A stretch of 64,000 nucleotides of DNA from Apostichopus japonicus (lineage: Eukaryota; Echinodermata; Holothuroidea; Aspidochirotida; Stichopodidae): the NCBI RefSeq assembly GCF_037975245.1, contig NC_092570.1, positions 3,878,001-3,942,000 on the forward strand, in the 5' to 3' direction. Positions 1 to 15,300 of the stretch are shown here, in pieces (within the stretch, counting starts at the first letter, position 1; every line of letters begins with the position of its first letter). A program made the translations under genes and the position numbers. The notes beneath the pieces were generated by a model that saw only the letters and a list, made by a program, of their open reading frames with translations, did no database searches and was not told the DNA's origin.

Positions 1-652
1 TTTTACTATGCTAAAGAAAATAGTGTTTTGATTATTCTAAACAAGATAGTGTTTTACGATTCTAAAGAAGATAGTATTTATATTATTCTAAAGAAGACAG
101 TGTTTTATTATGCTAAAGAAGATAGTGTTTACTATTCTAAAGAAGATAGTGTTTAACGATTCTTAAGAAAATCGTGTTTTATTATTCTAAAAAAATAGTG
201 TTTTACGATTCTAAAGAAGATAATGTTCACTATTCTAAAGAAGATAATGTTTTTATTATTCTAAAAAAGATAGTGTTTTACGATTCTAAGGAAGATAGTG
301 ATTTAATTATTCCGAAGAAGATAGTGTTTAACTATGCTAACGAAGATAGTGTTTGTACTATTCTAAAGAAGATAGTGTTTTATTATTCTAAAGAAGATAG
401 TGTTTTTCTATGCTAAAGAAGATATTGGTTGTTCTTATTCTAAAGAAGATAGTGTTTTACGATTCTAAAGAAGATGGTGTGTTTTTACTATTCTAAAGAA
501 GATAGTGTTTTACGATTCTAAAGAAGGTAGTGTTTTTCTATGCTAAAGAAGATATTGGTTGTTCTTATTCTAAAGAAGATAGTGTTTTACGATTCTAAAG
601 AAGATAGTGTTTGTACTATGCTAAAGAAGATAGTGTTTTTACTATTCTAAAG
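1..652. repeat. 25-bp satellite/minisatellite array, open at left edge
   Basis: About 26 tandem copies of a unit of roughly 25 bp with core TCTAAAGAAGATAGTGTTTT, followed by a variable linker (ACGAT, ACTAT, ATTAT). Copies differ by a few substitutions and 1-2 bp indels. A higher-order duplication of about 130 bp is visible: the distinctive variant containing GATATTGGTTG occurs at about 421 and again at about 551 with the same neighbouring units. The array continues beyond the left edge. The short ORF at 174-416 is only the array read in one frame. Confidence 0.95.
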
Positions 653-3229
<2,577 letters not shown>

Positions 3230-3424
3230 AAACCAGCAACTTCAATCACCGGAATAAAACCTGTATATGAAGTCTTTCTGTAACAACATTTAGTTGTCAT
3301 TTAATATAGCATTCTGTTTTCGAATAGTTTGCAAGCTTTTAAGAATACCTCCATACAGTGTAAATTATCAGAGAATAACTATGACACGCAGTATCTTGTT
3401 CAAAATACTTGTTACACAAATATA

Positions 3425-3670
3425 AAAATACTTCAGTACTTAATATACTTAATTATATTTAAAAATACTTAAGTATACTTTAATATCGTTAAATATACTA
3501 AAATATACTTAAATATACTAAAATAAACTTAAATACTTAAATATACTTAAATATACGTAAAACTACATAAATATACTTAAATATAATTAAATATACTTAA
3601 ATATACTTATCATATATGCTTAATATGCCAAATATGTTTAATATGCATAATATGCTTAATATACTTAAAT
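3425..3670. repeat. Degenerate AAATATACTT minisatellite
   Basis: Around 20 imperfect copies of a unit of about 10 bp (AAATATACTT and variants such as AATACTTAA and TAATATGC) in tandem. The 3' part drifts to TTAATATGC-type units. No coding potential. Confidence 0.8.
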
Positions 3671-5855
3671 AAATAAAAATACTTGTTACATAAATATAAA
3701 TAACGTTTAAAAAAGACTAAAACCTAACCAACCGCGTAGGTATAAACCTCCAGAATTTCTTGTGAAAATGAATAATTAAAAATAATTGTTTCTAAGTTTA
3801 TTTTGTTCATATTTCACTCTCCTGTAGCTTTGCTGCAGTTGAAGTTCCCATTTTCATTCTATCCGAGGAAACAAGTTAATTATATGTCTTCTATAATAGG
3901 ACTTAAACCAGTTCTATATTATACTACATCAGATCTAATTAAAATATTTATTTCTTTTTCCCATTGTTCCTTTGAATACCAAAGTTGACAAAATTATTGT
4001 CCAATTTCAATTAATTACTTAATTCAAATCACTTATTCTTTATTTTGCCTTCCAGTCCCCTTTTTTTAGACATTCAACTTTCTATTCAACACTTTCTTTT
4101 GAAGAAGAAAAAAAAGCGTGTATGAGTTTCTTTATGAATAATGATGAAAGTTATCAAATATTCTAATAGTTTAGGGAATTTATTTTTTAATCTTCAGAAA
4201 AATCATAATTTCTTTGAGACTGAGGATAGACGCCACTCTATAAATGTTATCAGCAAAACTACACATATAATATTTATGTTACTATATAATATGCATGCTT
4301 GTCACAAATTTTTGTAATTAATATTGATACACTAGATACGCTAAAGATACGTTATATTAATTATTGAACTAAAGCCGAGTGATCATTATTTTCCTCTCGG
4401 TGACGCAAGCCTACTTCTTCTCCGAGAAGAACCCCCCTCCCCCCCCCAAAAAAAAATATAATAATAATAATCTATGCGAACGCAAAATTACGATTATTAA
4501 ATTCGTCTGCGTGAAACGCAATTTTAAAATAGAGAATAATAAGTTTAATGTTTCTGAAGTATTGAGAAAGAAGCAAGATTGTGAAGACAGGAATGTAATG
4601 GGACATTACATTTTGAAGTTATGAATTTGGGTTCATAAATCTACAGGTGCTCATTATTCCCTAATACAGTTTCAACATATTTTTCATGCAGTTTATACTG
4701 AATCGGAATTATTCTATTATGAAACAGTACAATATACTACACTATTTTGACTATATATTATTGATATATATATAAATATATATATCTACGATTTCAGTTG
4801 TGTATATAAATATATATTTATATATACATATAGTTAATATTTATTAATGAATTCTAAGCATTTGCTTCTTTAAAGAAAAACTCTCTATTTATATGCAAAG
4901 TCATCATTATAAATCTTTATGGCTAGTTAATAGGTTAACGCGCTAAAACACCGTTATCCAATAAAACTAAACGTACTTCATGCTGACTGGAATTCAAACC
5001 ACTTTCTTTGAAATATTTCAACCATTTTCATAAAAACTGTGCGCGGTGAGAATTTAAAATTCACTGAAGTATAATGAGGTTATTTACTCCTCGTTTGCAT
5101 GTTTAATGGGCTCTAATGCATTTAATCCATACTATTATGACTGTTTGTTGACCTATAGGATAAAAGATGGTCGTCAGAATCGTCTTAAGTCGACATAGGT
5201 TTCGCGTCATTAATCTGATCACCATTGATTTATTGTGACAGCTAACAAACCCTTAAAGCTTATATCATATGAGAGAGTTTAATGGCGCGGAAGACATGCA
5301 GGCCGCGATAGATATTGGCTAGGATTGGAGAGAAATTAACACACAATCTTTCAACAATCCCGATGGCAGTTATATTATGTCTATTTTTGATCTCTAACAA
5401 TTATAGTCGATTTCGTTTCGCGGTATGGAATATTCATTACTGTTATAATTATTATTGTTATGATTATTAATATAATATTAGCGGCAAAATCGACCAAACT
5501 TTTATTTTCATAAAACAGTCATCATTCATTAATGATTACGGATCGGTTTTAATGAATAGTAAAGCTGTCTCCCCTAACATCACAGCAACACCAGACTATT
5601 GATCCAGCTTCTAGATTCGTCGACAACTTAAGAAGATTATAGAAAAGTTATAGAAGCACTTTTCAATATTGGTATATTTTTAGAAGGATTTCGCCCCGTA
5701 GGGATAATTTCTTAATTTGAATGAAAATGAAGACGCATATTTTGTTTTGTTTTTATCAAGCTGGTTTCTAAGACTCGACAATTTAAACATTAATTCTGAA
5801 CCATAGCAGGACATGCTTGTTTTTTTTATTAACACTCTGCTTATATTTTCCCAAG
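3671..5855. other. No gene seen
   Basis: AT-rich sequence with homopolymer and short TA tracts (for example 4755-4825). It was searched for the missing H-NOX exons of the downstream cyclase (YxSxR motif, proximal histidine region) and none was recognised. Confidence 0.55.
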
Positions 5856-5938
5856 GAGTCGAGGCACAGTTCCACAGGGACAAGCAAAATGGTATTCCTG
5901 CTTTCTACATCAGAGGCAAGTCAAGAGATTATGCAAAG
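5856..5938 (+). CDS. Candidate exon: end of H-NOX domain of GUCY1B2-like cyclase
   Basis: After an acceptor-like TTTTCCCAAG the frame encodes about 27 residues including QFHRDKQNGIPAFYIRGK, followed by an AAAG/GTCGGC junction. Its end phase (0) matches the next firm exon at 6230. The pattern R-x4-5-x-hydrophobic-F-hydrophobic resembles the last beta-strand of the H-NOX domain in guanylate cyclase beta subunits (family pattern ERTGKKEHVVFLV), just upstream of the linker to HNOBA, which is where this exon lies. Against it, the donor is non-consensus (GTCGGC) and the exon that should precede it was not found. It may be a decayed or alternative exon. Confidence 0.4.
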
Positions 5939-6229
5939 GTCGGCTCATCTGATGAATAAGCCTCTTAGCCAATCGCTAGTCGTGTTGAACAGTAACGTCT
6001 CTTTCGCATAACCGCTCTATACCGCAGTATAGACATAACGTTATAACAGCCGACACAGAGATAAAACATAATATATTAGTGAATGGATGTTTAGTTCTCT
6101 TTCGAGGCGATTTGAGGATTTTATTATTATTATTTCCAAGCACTATTCAAATTACCGTTGTGGATATTTATTATATATCATTCAGTCTGTTGATTGACCA
6201 ACCAAATTTGGCTAAATTTTTTCTTCCAG

Positions 6230-6668
6230 AACGGAAGCACGAAACCTGTCATGGATGACGACCCGACCGATGACGTTATAGACACCGAAAATCGGGGAAA
6301 CGACATCGAGAAAGACATCGTACCGGGAAGCCAATCGATTATGAACCTTGTCACTAATTTCACGCCATTTTATCCGGAACGATTATGGCTGAGCCAGGAA
6401 GTCTTTTGTGAATATTTTCCTTACCACATAGTCTTTGATTCTTATTTAAGACCTTTACAAACAGGGCTTCATATACAGCGACTGTTACCAACGTTACAGA
6501 GTACGGAAGCCGATACCCTTGATTCTTTCTTTAAAATAATCCATCCACAAATTGATTGGAAATTGTCCAGTATGAGAAAATTTATCAATATGCAGTTTGT
6601 TCTGGAGACCAAGAGATCTGTGATTACGCAAGGTTGGGGAAAAGATAGACCGATGTTGCAACTTCGAG
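6230..6668 (+). CDS. GUCY1B2: GUCY1B2-like exon: linker and HNOBA domain, first part
   Basis: Acceptor TTCTTCCAG, then an acidic linker ([14 protein letters not shown]), then the HNOBA (H-NOX-associated PAS-like) domain starting at [20 protein letters not shown] and continuing through IIHPQIDW and [11 protein letters not shown]. The donor is CGAG/GTAAGC, phase 1. HNOBA carries the dimer contacts of soluble cyclases. FCxxFPxHIVFD is the conserved start of this domain. An upstream ATG at 6194 lies before the acceptor and is not taken as the start, because family members have about 200 more residues upstream. Confidence 0.93.
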
Positions 6669-9299
6669 GTAAGCAACAAATTTAGATACATCGCTTTAAG
6701 AATTCACGTATGGTCGTGCAGGTATCTTGTATGAAGGAGGTTTGACTAAGGTTACAATATATATCACTTTAACAGTTTAGGCAAGGGTCAATCTGATAAA
6801 GTTTGTTGCTGCTGCTCATAAGACGATTTAGAATTTGTTTGCTTATCTTATATGAAACGCTTTAAGATGTTACATTTCAAGGATTTATTTTACGTCCCCG
6901 TAAAATGTCCAAATTAACGATAGAGTAAATATTGCCACAAAAATATAAAATATTTCCGCACAAGTAGAAACATCATAAAATCAATCGCGAATGTTTGCTT
7001 ATAGAAAATTTGGTCTCTGAAATGTTGCCGAGGTGGTCATATTCATGGCAACAAGTTTCATCGCATAAACGTTTACGTTTAATAAGATTGCATATAATGT
7101 TCACATCTCTCACCGATAAAGGGCTTTCGCGAGGTAGGCCACCGTATAATGAGCTAATTATACGGTGGCCGTATAATTATACGGTGGCCTAGCGGTGGCC
7201 GCTAATTATACGGTGGCCTAAAAAATCATTGAGTGTATACTATTTCACAGCTTTATCAATATTTGATTTAAAATTGTGTCACAAAACATATAATTATTCA
7301 CAGAATTAGCTGTAAAAACTATTTTACTTCCCTTTAACCTTGTCATCAAGTTTAATTTCGAACTAATTTCCGCTTTCAAGACATTGAATTTTGATATTTT
7401 TTGTCAAATAAACTAGTAAATAAAAGTAATATGACAAAAGTTAAGTGTAAATCAATGTAAGAGACATCAAAGGTACCTGCATGGGAACGCAATAGCTTGA
7501 GTCTGAAATGTATTTGCGTCAAATCTAACAATGGTTAACTTAAATGAAACGAAAGTGTTAGCAAACTGCTTATACACTAGAGAGCCTGTGTAAGAGAATG
7601 TGTAAAACTAAGTTGGCCTGACGTTTCGATCCCAGCAGGATCTTCTTCAAAGGCTAAATGACAAGTGACAGTAACAGATGGGACAAATACACGCACAGAA
7701 TCCAGACAGGTTAATGAGCAGGGTTAACACAAAGAGAAAGATGTAAGAGGATTAGTAGGAAAGGGATGGAGAGAAGAAAGAAACCAACAGGGGAAGAGGA
7801 TAGGTAGGGGATAAACTAGGATCGAAATGTCAAGCCCACTTACTTTTACACAATGGTTAACTTAGTTGACTCGATGAAACATTAATTGATTGTTCAAGTT
7901 CATGAAGGTTTGTGATCACTTTATGGTTAGTTTGATGCAGCTTTTATTACCATGTTTTATTTTATTTTTTGTCTACATTATATGGTACAGCAGTCTTGGT
8001 TATTTACCACATTAGACGGAAAATAGTGAGAAAATTATGAGAAATAACTGGAATTATAATTAGAAACGATAGTCTCATTTTCAGAAAGTGCCTCTCTTTA
8101 CAAATAAGAGTTGTGCCTGTTTTGTTAGTAAATGATATATTTTGATTTCAATTTTGCTACTTAAAGGTGCCCTTTCTTATTTTACAAATGCCCTTTGTTG
8201 TAAAATGTAAAGTACCATGCTGTTGAAAAACATCATTGAATTACTGGAATTTGTTATACAGTGTGCAACACGGATTAATTTCTGTAGGACAGGTTTGAAG
8301 ATATTTTGTTGCTGGCATCCTCAAATCAAAATCCCATGTCCTACTGCCCTCACGATTTGCGCATCCAACACCCCGTCCCCCATCCCCACCCCTCCCCCAC
8401 CCCAACAGGGACAAGCCAGCCCACACCCACGATAAAATCTTCCACAGACACTCCTGGGCAAGAAAGGAAACATCATTTGCTTTACCACTTTTTAATTTTC
8501 ACATGACCTAAATTACCCATAGACCTATAGTATATTATTTACTTTTTTCTTTCACAAACACGTACAAGGAAAAAGCTAGCATAATAATTGGAAAGTAGGA
8601 CCAAAACCCTTAGCGTTGCTTTATGATCTAAACTGTCACAATATTCCCACTCTTCACTATGAGAGTAGTAGAATCGATGGCATATACTTGTTTTCCAGTC
8701 TAAAAACCATGTCAGCCAAAAACAACCCTAGTTTCCTTTTTTAATTGCAAATATTGATTTCACGTAAGTTATGCTTTGAGTGATAATCCGGACGTGGAAA
8801 CACATAGTTTCTTCATGCCACTCACACAAAATATAATTTTGAACCTTTACAAGGGCGTTGGAGTTTTTATCGTGATAATAAAAAAACGATCAACATTTTA
8901 TTAGTTGTTAGCGTCAAGCCGACGTTTATAGATTTTTAGCCTAATAAATTTACCTGGATTTTTCAATTCCATTAAAGCGTATATTGCATTATGCTAAAAA
9001 ATGCTTCACGCATACTGAGTCAAGAATCCTATGTGCTCCTAAACTATATAGGCCTATATATAAGTAGTCCATTTTCTGTTACGTTCATGTTTCATCAATA
9101 TCTACAAAATCTCTAGTGAGAACGTTTTAAAGAACTCTAGAGACGACCGTAAACTGCACCGATGAAGGCCGGAATATTAATTTCTGCGGAGAAGCTAGCT
9201 AGCTGTAGTAAATTCAAAAAGTATATGGATACCAACCTATGAGGCAAATACATCATATATAAGCTCTGTAAGATGAATATTGTTGTGATATTACATATG

Positions 9300-9331
<32 letters not shown>

Positions 9332-12300
9332 AGAGAATTTGCTATTAGTATTTATCTATTTGAATGGGTGAGTGGCTTTGTAAGCAACTTCAGCACAACA
9401 GCCTACAACCAAAAATATGCCACAGAACACAAGCAGATACGATCACAAGATATATCGTGTTTCACTAATTTATAGAAGCAAAATCTGACAAAGGTTTGGT
9501 AGATTAAAATGTTTTTTTTTCCTTTAAAATATGCCATATCCATTCAACCAAGGCCAAATTGAATTATTAACCCTAATGATACTCACAGGAAATATCGTGA
9601 TAGTTGCCATGGTGATGATGTAATTGAATATATACAGGGATTTTTTTGAAGACTATAATTTTGTATCTGGTCAAAATATGCGGATTTAATTAATTAACTT
9701 CCCACGTTTCGTCAATATTTAGCCTTGTTTTTTGGTTACTGATAACGTAACATATGGTTACGCGAATTGTGCGACGTCAGCCCACTGTTAACTTGACATA
9801 AGGACCTACCCCCACCCCCGCCTCTCTTCCCCCCTAAGGGACACCTGTGCATATGTTTAGAAGGTTAGGAACAATGCTAGCTAATTATAGTTCCACACTA
9901 TGCATCACTTCTAAATCCTTTTTAAAAAAAGGGTGGAAAACACCCAAGAGCAAGATGTCGAAAATTTGTATCAAGGAGCGCCGTTTTGGAAAATAACAAT
10001 CATTTGAAACCGTATGATCGATTTTTGTTTTTTGTCTTTGTCTTTGATTGTTACCTCAGGTCAAATGATTTGGATGGAGAATTTAAACGCCATGTTATAC
10101 GTGTGTTCACCCAGAGTAGCTAGCCTCAAGGAATTAGAAGATCGCTGCCTACATTTATCAGATATTCCCCAACATGACGTCACAAGGGACCTGATATTAT
10201 TCAACCACCAACGATTGGCTGAAATCGAGCTGGGTAAACAACTCGAACAAAAGAAAGAGGAGTTACGGAACGCTCTGAACGATCTAGAGGCGGAGAAACA
10301 GAAGACCGATATGTTACTTCATTCCATGTTACCGAGACAGGTCGCAGATCAGCTGAGGGAGGGAAAGAAGGTTGAAGCTGGTAGGTCACGTGGTCATTTA
10401 AGAAAAAAATCCATTTGACTGATGGTTTATATATTCATACCCAGCTATATATGTTTGAAATACATGTATTACATTATAACTTGATGACGTACAGTTTGTA
10501 GTTATTAATGACGATATAAGTAAGCTAGAAAACAAACTATCGGCAATTAAACTTTAAAACGCCTGTTACTACTGACGATAGTTGCTTCATGAATATGCAA
10601 CAATTTCTCGCTGATGTCATGAAGTTAGTAGCCTGCTGATGTAGTCGACGAATAGCAGACAAACCAATTATCATACATATTCATATATATCTTTGTATAT
10701 GTACATGTACATATATATATATATATATTTATTTATATATATTTATACATACATACATACACACACATACATATACATATATACATTGAAACATTTCCAG
10801 TTGTAGTACAGAAATGATGAACCCACTATGCTTCCGTGTTATACTATCCAATATTGTATACTATGGCAGCACATCATAATGAGAACACTGCAGTTTTGTA
10901 ATGCAGCTCCCGCGCAGAAAATACTGTTTTTGATATCGGCCTAGTTTATGTCCTGGGATATCCAAAATTATCGGTGCGTGATAATACCTCGAAAAATGGT
11001 TGCTATTATGTTCAGTGACGACGATCTTCATTGAACTCAGATTAATAATTCATTATTCAGTCTCGTGGTTGATTGAAATGAGATTTTGGGAGAAAAGTAG
11101 AGATATTTGAAACCCAGCTAAATTACCGTATCCAACCGTAATGTATTTTATTCAGAGAGATGGAGTTTAGAGTAATATACATATATTATTTATTAGTATG
11201 CTGTGTGCTGCTTTCAGGACTCTCTCTCTCTCAGAAATAAAAACGAGAGCCAGGAAAACCTAAAAACTATACCTTCTAATGTATAAGTTGAAAGCAAAGT
11301 CAAATGACCGAGTTCCAGTTAATATCTAACGGTATACAGGGGATGCCTCCTGAAACATATTCTATCTCGTATTTTACTGTGGTATGAGGTATTACAGCTA
11401 GGCAGCCTAGGCCTCTCATGTCCTTTTAAGATCTTACCACTATAGCAATCCACGTTCATTGTCCAAGTCTTGCAGATAACGTTTAAAGTTTTAGGAACTT
11501 TCTAAAGCTGCAATGTTTTGTATTTTCTGAATCACATAAGAAATATTAAGGATATTAACATACCACGAAAGGTGTAATCTAAGGCTGATACAAACCTACA
11601 AAGGGCCTGGCTGGCAATTTACAGCAATAAGAAGGCTTATGCTTTCAAGGTACATTTTAACAAAATGTTTAAAGTACCGAAGTTTACTTTCCTTAAGGTT
11701 CTCTTTATTCAAAGGATTTCTCGAGAAATCAAGAATTTGTAAATAAATTAATGTCTCGGTGAAGGAAAAATGTTGTGACACATGGCTTTACCATGATTTG
11801 TTGATGTTTGCGCATCAGTGAGCAATATGAAAGTTCCTAACCTGTTTCCAGAGGTATAACACCAGTAATATTACAACTACATGAGAGCGAATAAAAATAG
11901 AGTTCCTCTTGGTATGAGTACAATTTGCGAGTACAAGTCTCTTAGCGCGAATACGAGTACTCAATCTCTCAGTAGTAATAGTAGTATAGCTAGAGTATTA
12001 AAATGACTCGAGTACAAATATACGAGTTCAAATTCACAAGTCCGAGTCCTATGCGAGTACCATAACCAGTACGGACATAGTCCCATTAATTCTGGGTAAT
12101 AATGGCGATTTTCCATTTCTAAAGCAATCTTAGAGGGGGCACTTATTTGAATTACCATCATATTCTAAGGGTGGGTTGGGGAGGGGGAGGGGTGGGTGGG
12201 GTGGGATGAGATGAGGGGTCACAGTAGTGGCCTCATTAACCAGTCTCCCTTTCTCACACTTTACGACACTCTACGAGACCTTAATCTGTTAGTTCGGCAA

Positions 12301-15300
12301 TAGCGGCAGTATCCGAGCGAAATATTATTTTAATCTACACATTTATATTTTAAATAACTCACTTAACGAAACTTAATTCGGGAACCCGTTTTTTTTTTTG
12401 TCCATTCAATATTATCGATCTCGAAAACTTTAATCTTAGCAAAAGAAAGCAACAGTATACAAATCAAATACCAAAATGGTTGTTTCTTACAACTAAAGGG
12501 AGAAAATATAGGAACTACATTCCACAGATTGAGTTCGATAAGGCTCGATGGCAAAAATACAAATATATAAAAATAAGTAAAAAACAAAGGGAAGATTATA
12601 ACTGGACTTGTAAACCTATCTGCAAGAGGCCTCTCAGAATTAGGTTATACCCGGCAGTCAAACTTTAATTGAAATTGATATTCTACCCAAGGAATAGATT
12701 AATATATGGTCTGGAAAATAAAGCCATTTTCAACATGAATAAACAATTTTCAACACATGCCTTATTATTTGGGACAGGATATTTCGTTGGATCGGCAAAA
12801 GAGTCCCTAAACATCTTTGCCTTTGGGTGAAATTAATTTGCGGGTGAAGACATAACCTTGTAGCAAAATCTAATAAAAGGGGAAAACTCGTGAAGCTATA
12901 TAACCGTAAAACTAGATATACCCTTTTAGGTCTTGATTCATGTGACCGGTAGGCTTGTCAAAGGATTTGTTGGAAATAACATCTAGATATTAGTATAACG
13001 CCTGATTCCTGATATTTTAATACGGAATGCATATATACTACATAAGACATTAACAATGCTAATTTTTTATTATTAAATTTTATATCCCAAAATATACCCA
13101 TAATGATTTCCCCCGAATTTCGGAATCACAACGCAAATGCCATGATTTTGGTCAGGTATGGTTCTCGTTGTTAACTTAAGGACATAATTAAAAAACAATT
13201 TTGCCAATATTAACAATTTTTTAAATCCAATTATGACCATAAAAGTGGAAAAAAACTTTGAAGCCCGTCTAAAGCCTAAGGTAAGGAAACATCAATATGC
13301 GTACGACGAGTACAAATATAAATTACTTTGCTATGAGTACAATTTCGAGTACAAGATGATAAGCTCAAGCAAGAGGACTCAATTTTATACTAGTGTTACT
13401 ACAATATAGCCTACACTGTAAATATTACATTTGACAAAAGGAACTGCGTTGACTAAATACAGATAAAAGCGTTGTGTTTTATCTAGAATTCCGCACTTTT
13501 TTTACATTGTGAAGATCTTAATGATTCAGTGCGTGTGCTTGAACATAGCGAATACAATGTTGTACAGATAACCTATGCTTTTACTTTTCTAGCAACGACA
13601 GTGGGAAAAAAGTACCTCCGTTCGTAATCAAGAAATGTACAAGAAAAACCTTAAAAGCTGCTAGCATTTCGGTAGAAGGTTTCTCAAGTGTGTACTCCTC
13701 AAATTTAATAACATCGGTCACGTATTGTCTCCCATAAGGATTGAACAACATGGAGAATTATAAACGATTTTACATTTTGACGTCATAGTGGTTGCATGTG
13801 ATATGACGTTGATCACACTTCAAGGGAGGCTAAGGTCCTTCAGATGCTCTCAGTCAGAACGAATCTCTGTTAGATTAAAGGAGCCTTACTGACATATGTA
13901 TATACGAACTTAATGCCTTCTGTATTCTATAATCCTAAGTTATATCTTGTACTTTCACCTTATACATATATATATTATAAATATAGTATATATATATTAT
14001 AATATATATATATATATATGTATATATTGAAGGCCTATATGTATTATAATAAAATATTTTTCAACATCATTTTAACGAGCATTTTATGAACACCTCTAAA
14101 CACGTTGAGCCTGCGAGATATACCATTCTATTTTATTCAAAACTGGTGAATTTTTGGAGATAATTTTATAGCGCGGTTCAGAACGTCTGGTCCTAAACCG
14201 TACCGTACCGTGAATGGTTTTATCTTCTTCCGATTTATATTTAGCAATAACTGCATATGGGATCAATATTGATGACATTTAAAACCGTAATATGAAACAA
14301 GTCCGTACGGAAGCGTAGAAGGGACATTGCATTGACGAGTTACCAACTTGACAAAACGACAATTTTCTGCAAATTGACGAGTTGTCGAGATGGTAACGTG
14401 ACAAAATTCAGAAAATTGACGTTTTGACGAGATAACGGATCTCGTCAACGCAGCAATTTTCTGCAGATTGACGAGTTGCACACTTACTAGACAACTTGTC
14501 GAGATGACTTGTTCTACGCTTCCGTAAGTCCGTCATTTCATGAGGTAATAAATTAAATAAAAGAAGCTACTTTAAATTGAGTTAGTTCTCTGCACTCGAT
14601 CGAATGATCAATATTTAAGGAATATACATGCAAATGACTAGAAAACTGGCCTGCAGATCTATATATCTTGTTAACGTGGTCATCCTTTCAGAAATGGGAT
14701 TAACAAGAACAAGTGGAGAACACATACCAAGTGGCCACAAGTGTCTGCTAAAGACTATTAGTTGTAAAATAGCATTGAGAGAAATATTTCTTCCAAAAAT
14801 TTACAAAACGCAGGATGAGAACTGTAAACACTGTAGATGACGTTACAGAGCCGTCTTATCTTTTTTCTTGTCTTTTTTGTGACATTTTTAAGATCTTATT
14901 CTTGAAAAATTAGTCATTTGGCTCTGGTGAACTTTTATTCCATACCATTTCTGCTAGAAGTTTCCTACATGTCTTTAACGCAAGGCTCACAGCATGAACC
15001 TGCAGGGGAGTAACTACGTACAATTCTTGGGGGGCGAGCTTCATGCCCCCCTCCCCCCCAAAAAATCTAAAAAAAATCCAGGGGGAGTCAGAGCAGACGG
15101 AATATGACAAAATGTTCCTATAGTGTACGGTTCATAAATAAATAACGTGTTTATGAGGTACAACTTAGACAGTCAACAATTCTTCAACATTGCTTTAAAG
15201 AGTTGCAAAATATTACTCGATTTTTGCGTCTAATCACAATTCATTTCATCACAATTTTTTAAAAGAGAGGGGGCCACCCAGCTCCTTAAACCCCTCCCCT

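Larger units (their letters stand above)
6669..10059 (+). other. Cyclase intron with repeats
   Basis: Holds a 86-bp hairpin element (7135-7220), a 307-bp insertion with 15-bp flanking repeats (7543-7849), C-rich tracts near 8370-8405 and 9809-9834, and (TA)n at 9299-9331. No additional exon was recognised. Confidence 0.7.

Noticed and set aside
1-652. Possible CRISPR-like array
   Set aside because: Units are contiguous and variable without unique spacers, and the context is eukaryotic. It is a satellite.
6194-6229. ATG at 6194 as the cyclase start codon
   Set aside because: It lies upstream of a good acceptor (TTCTTCCAG), and starting there would omit the H-NOX domain that the family carries.
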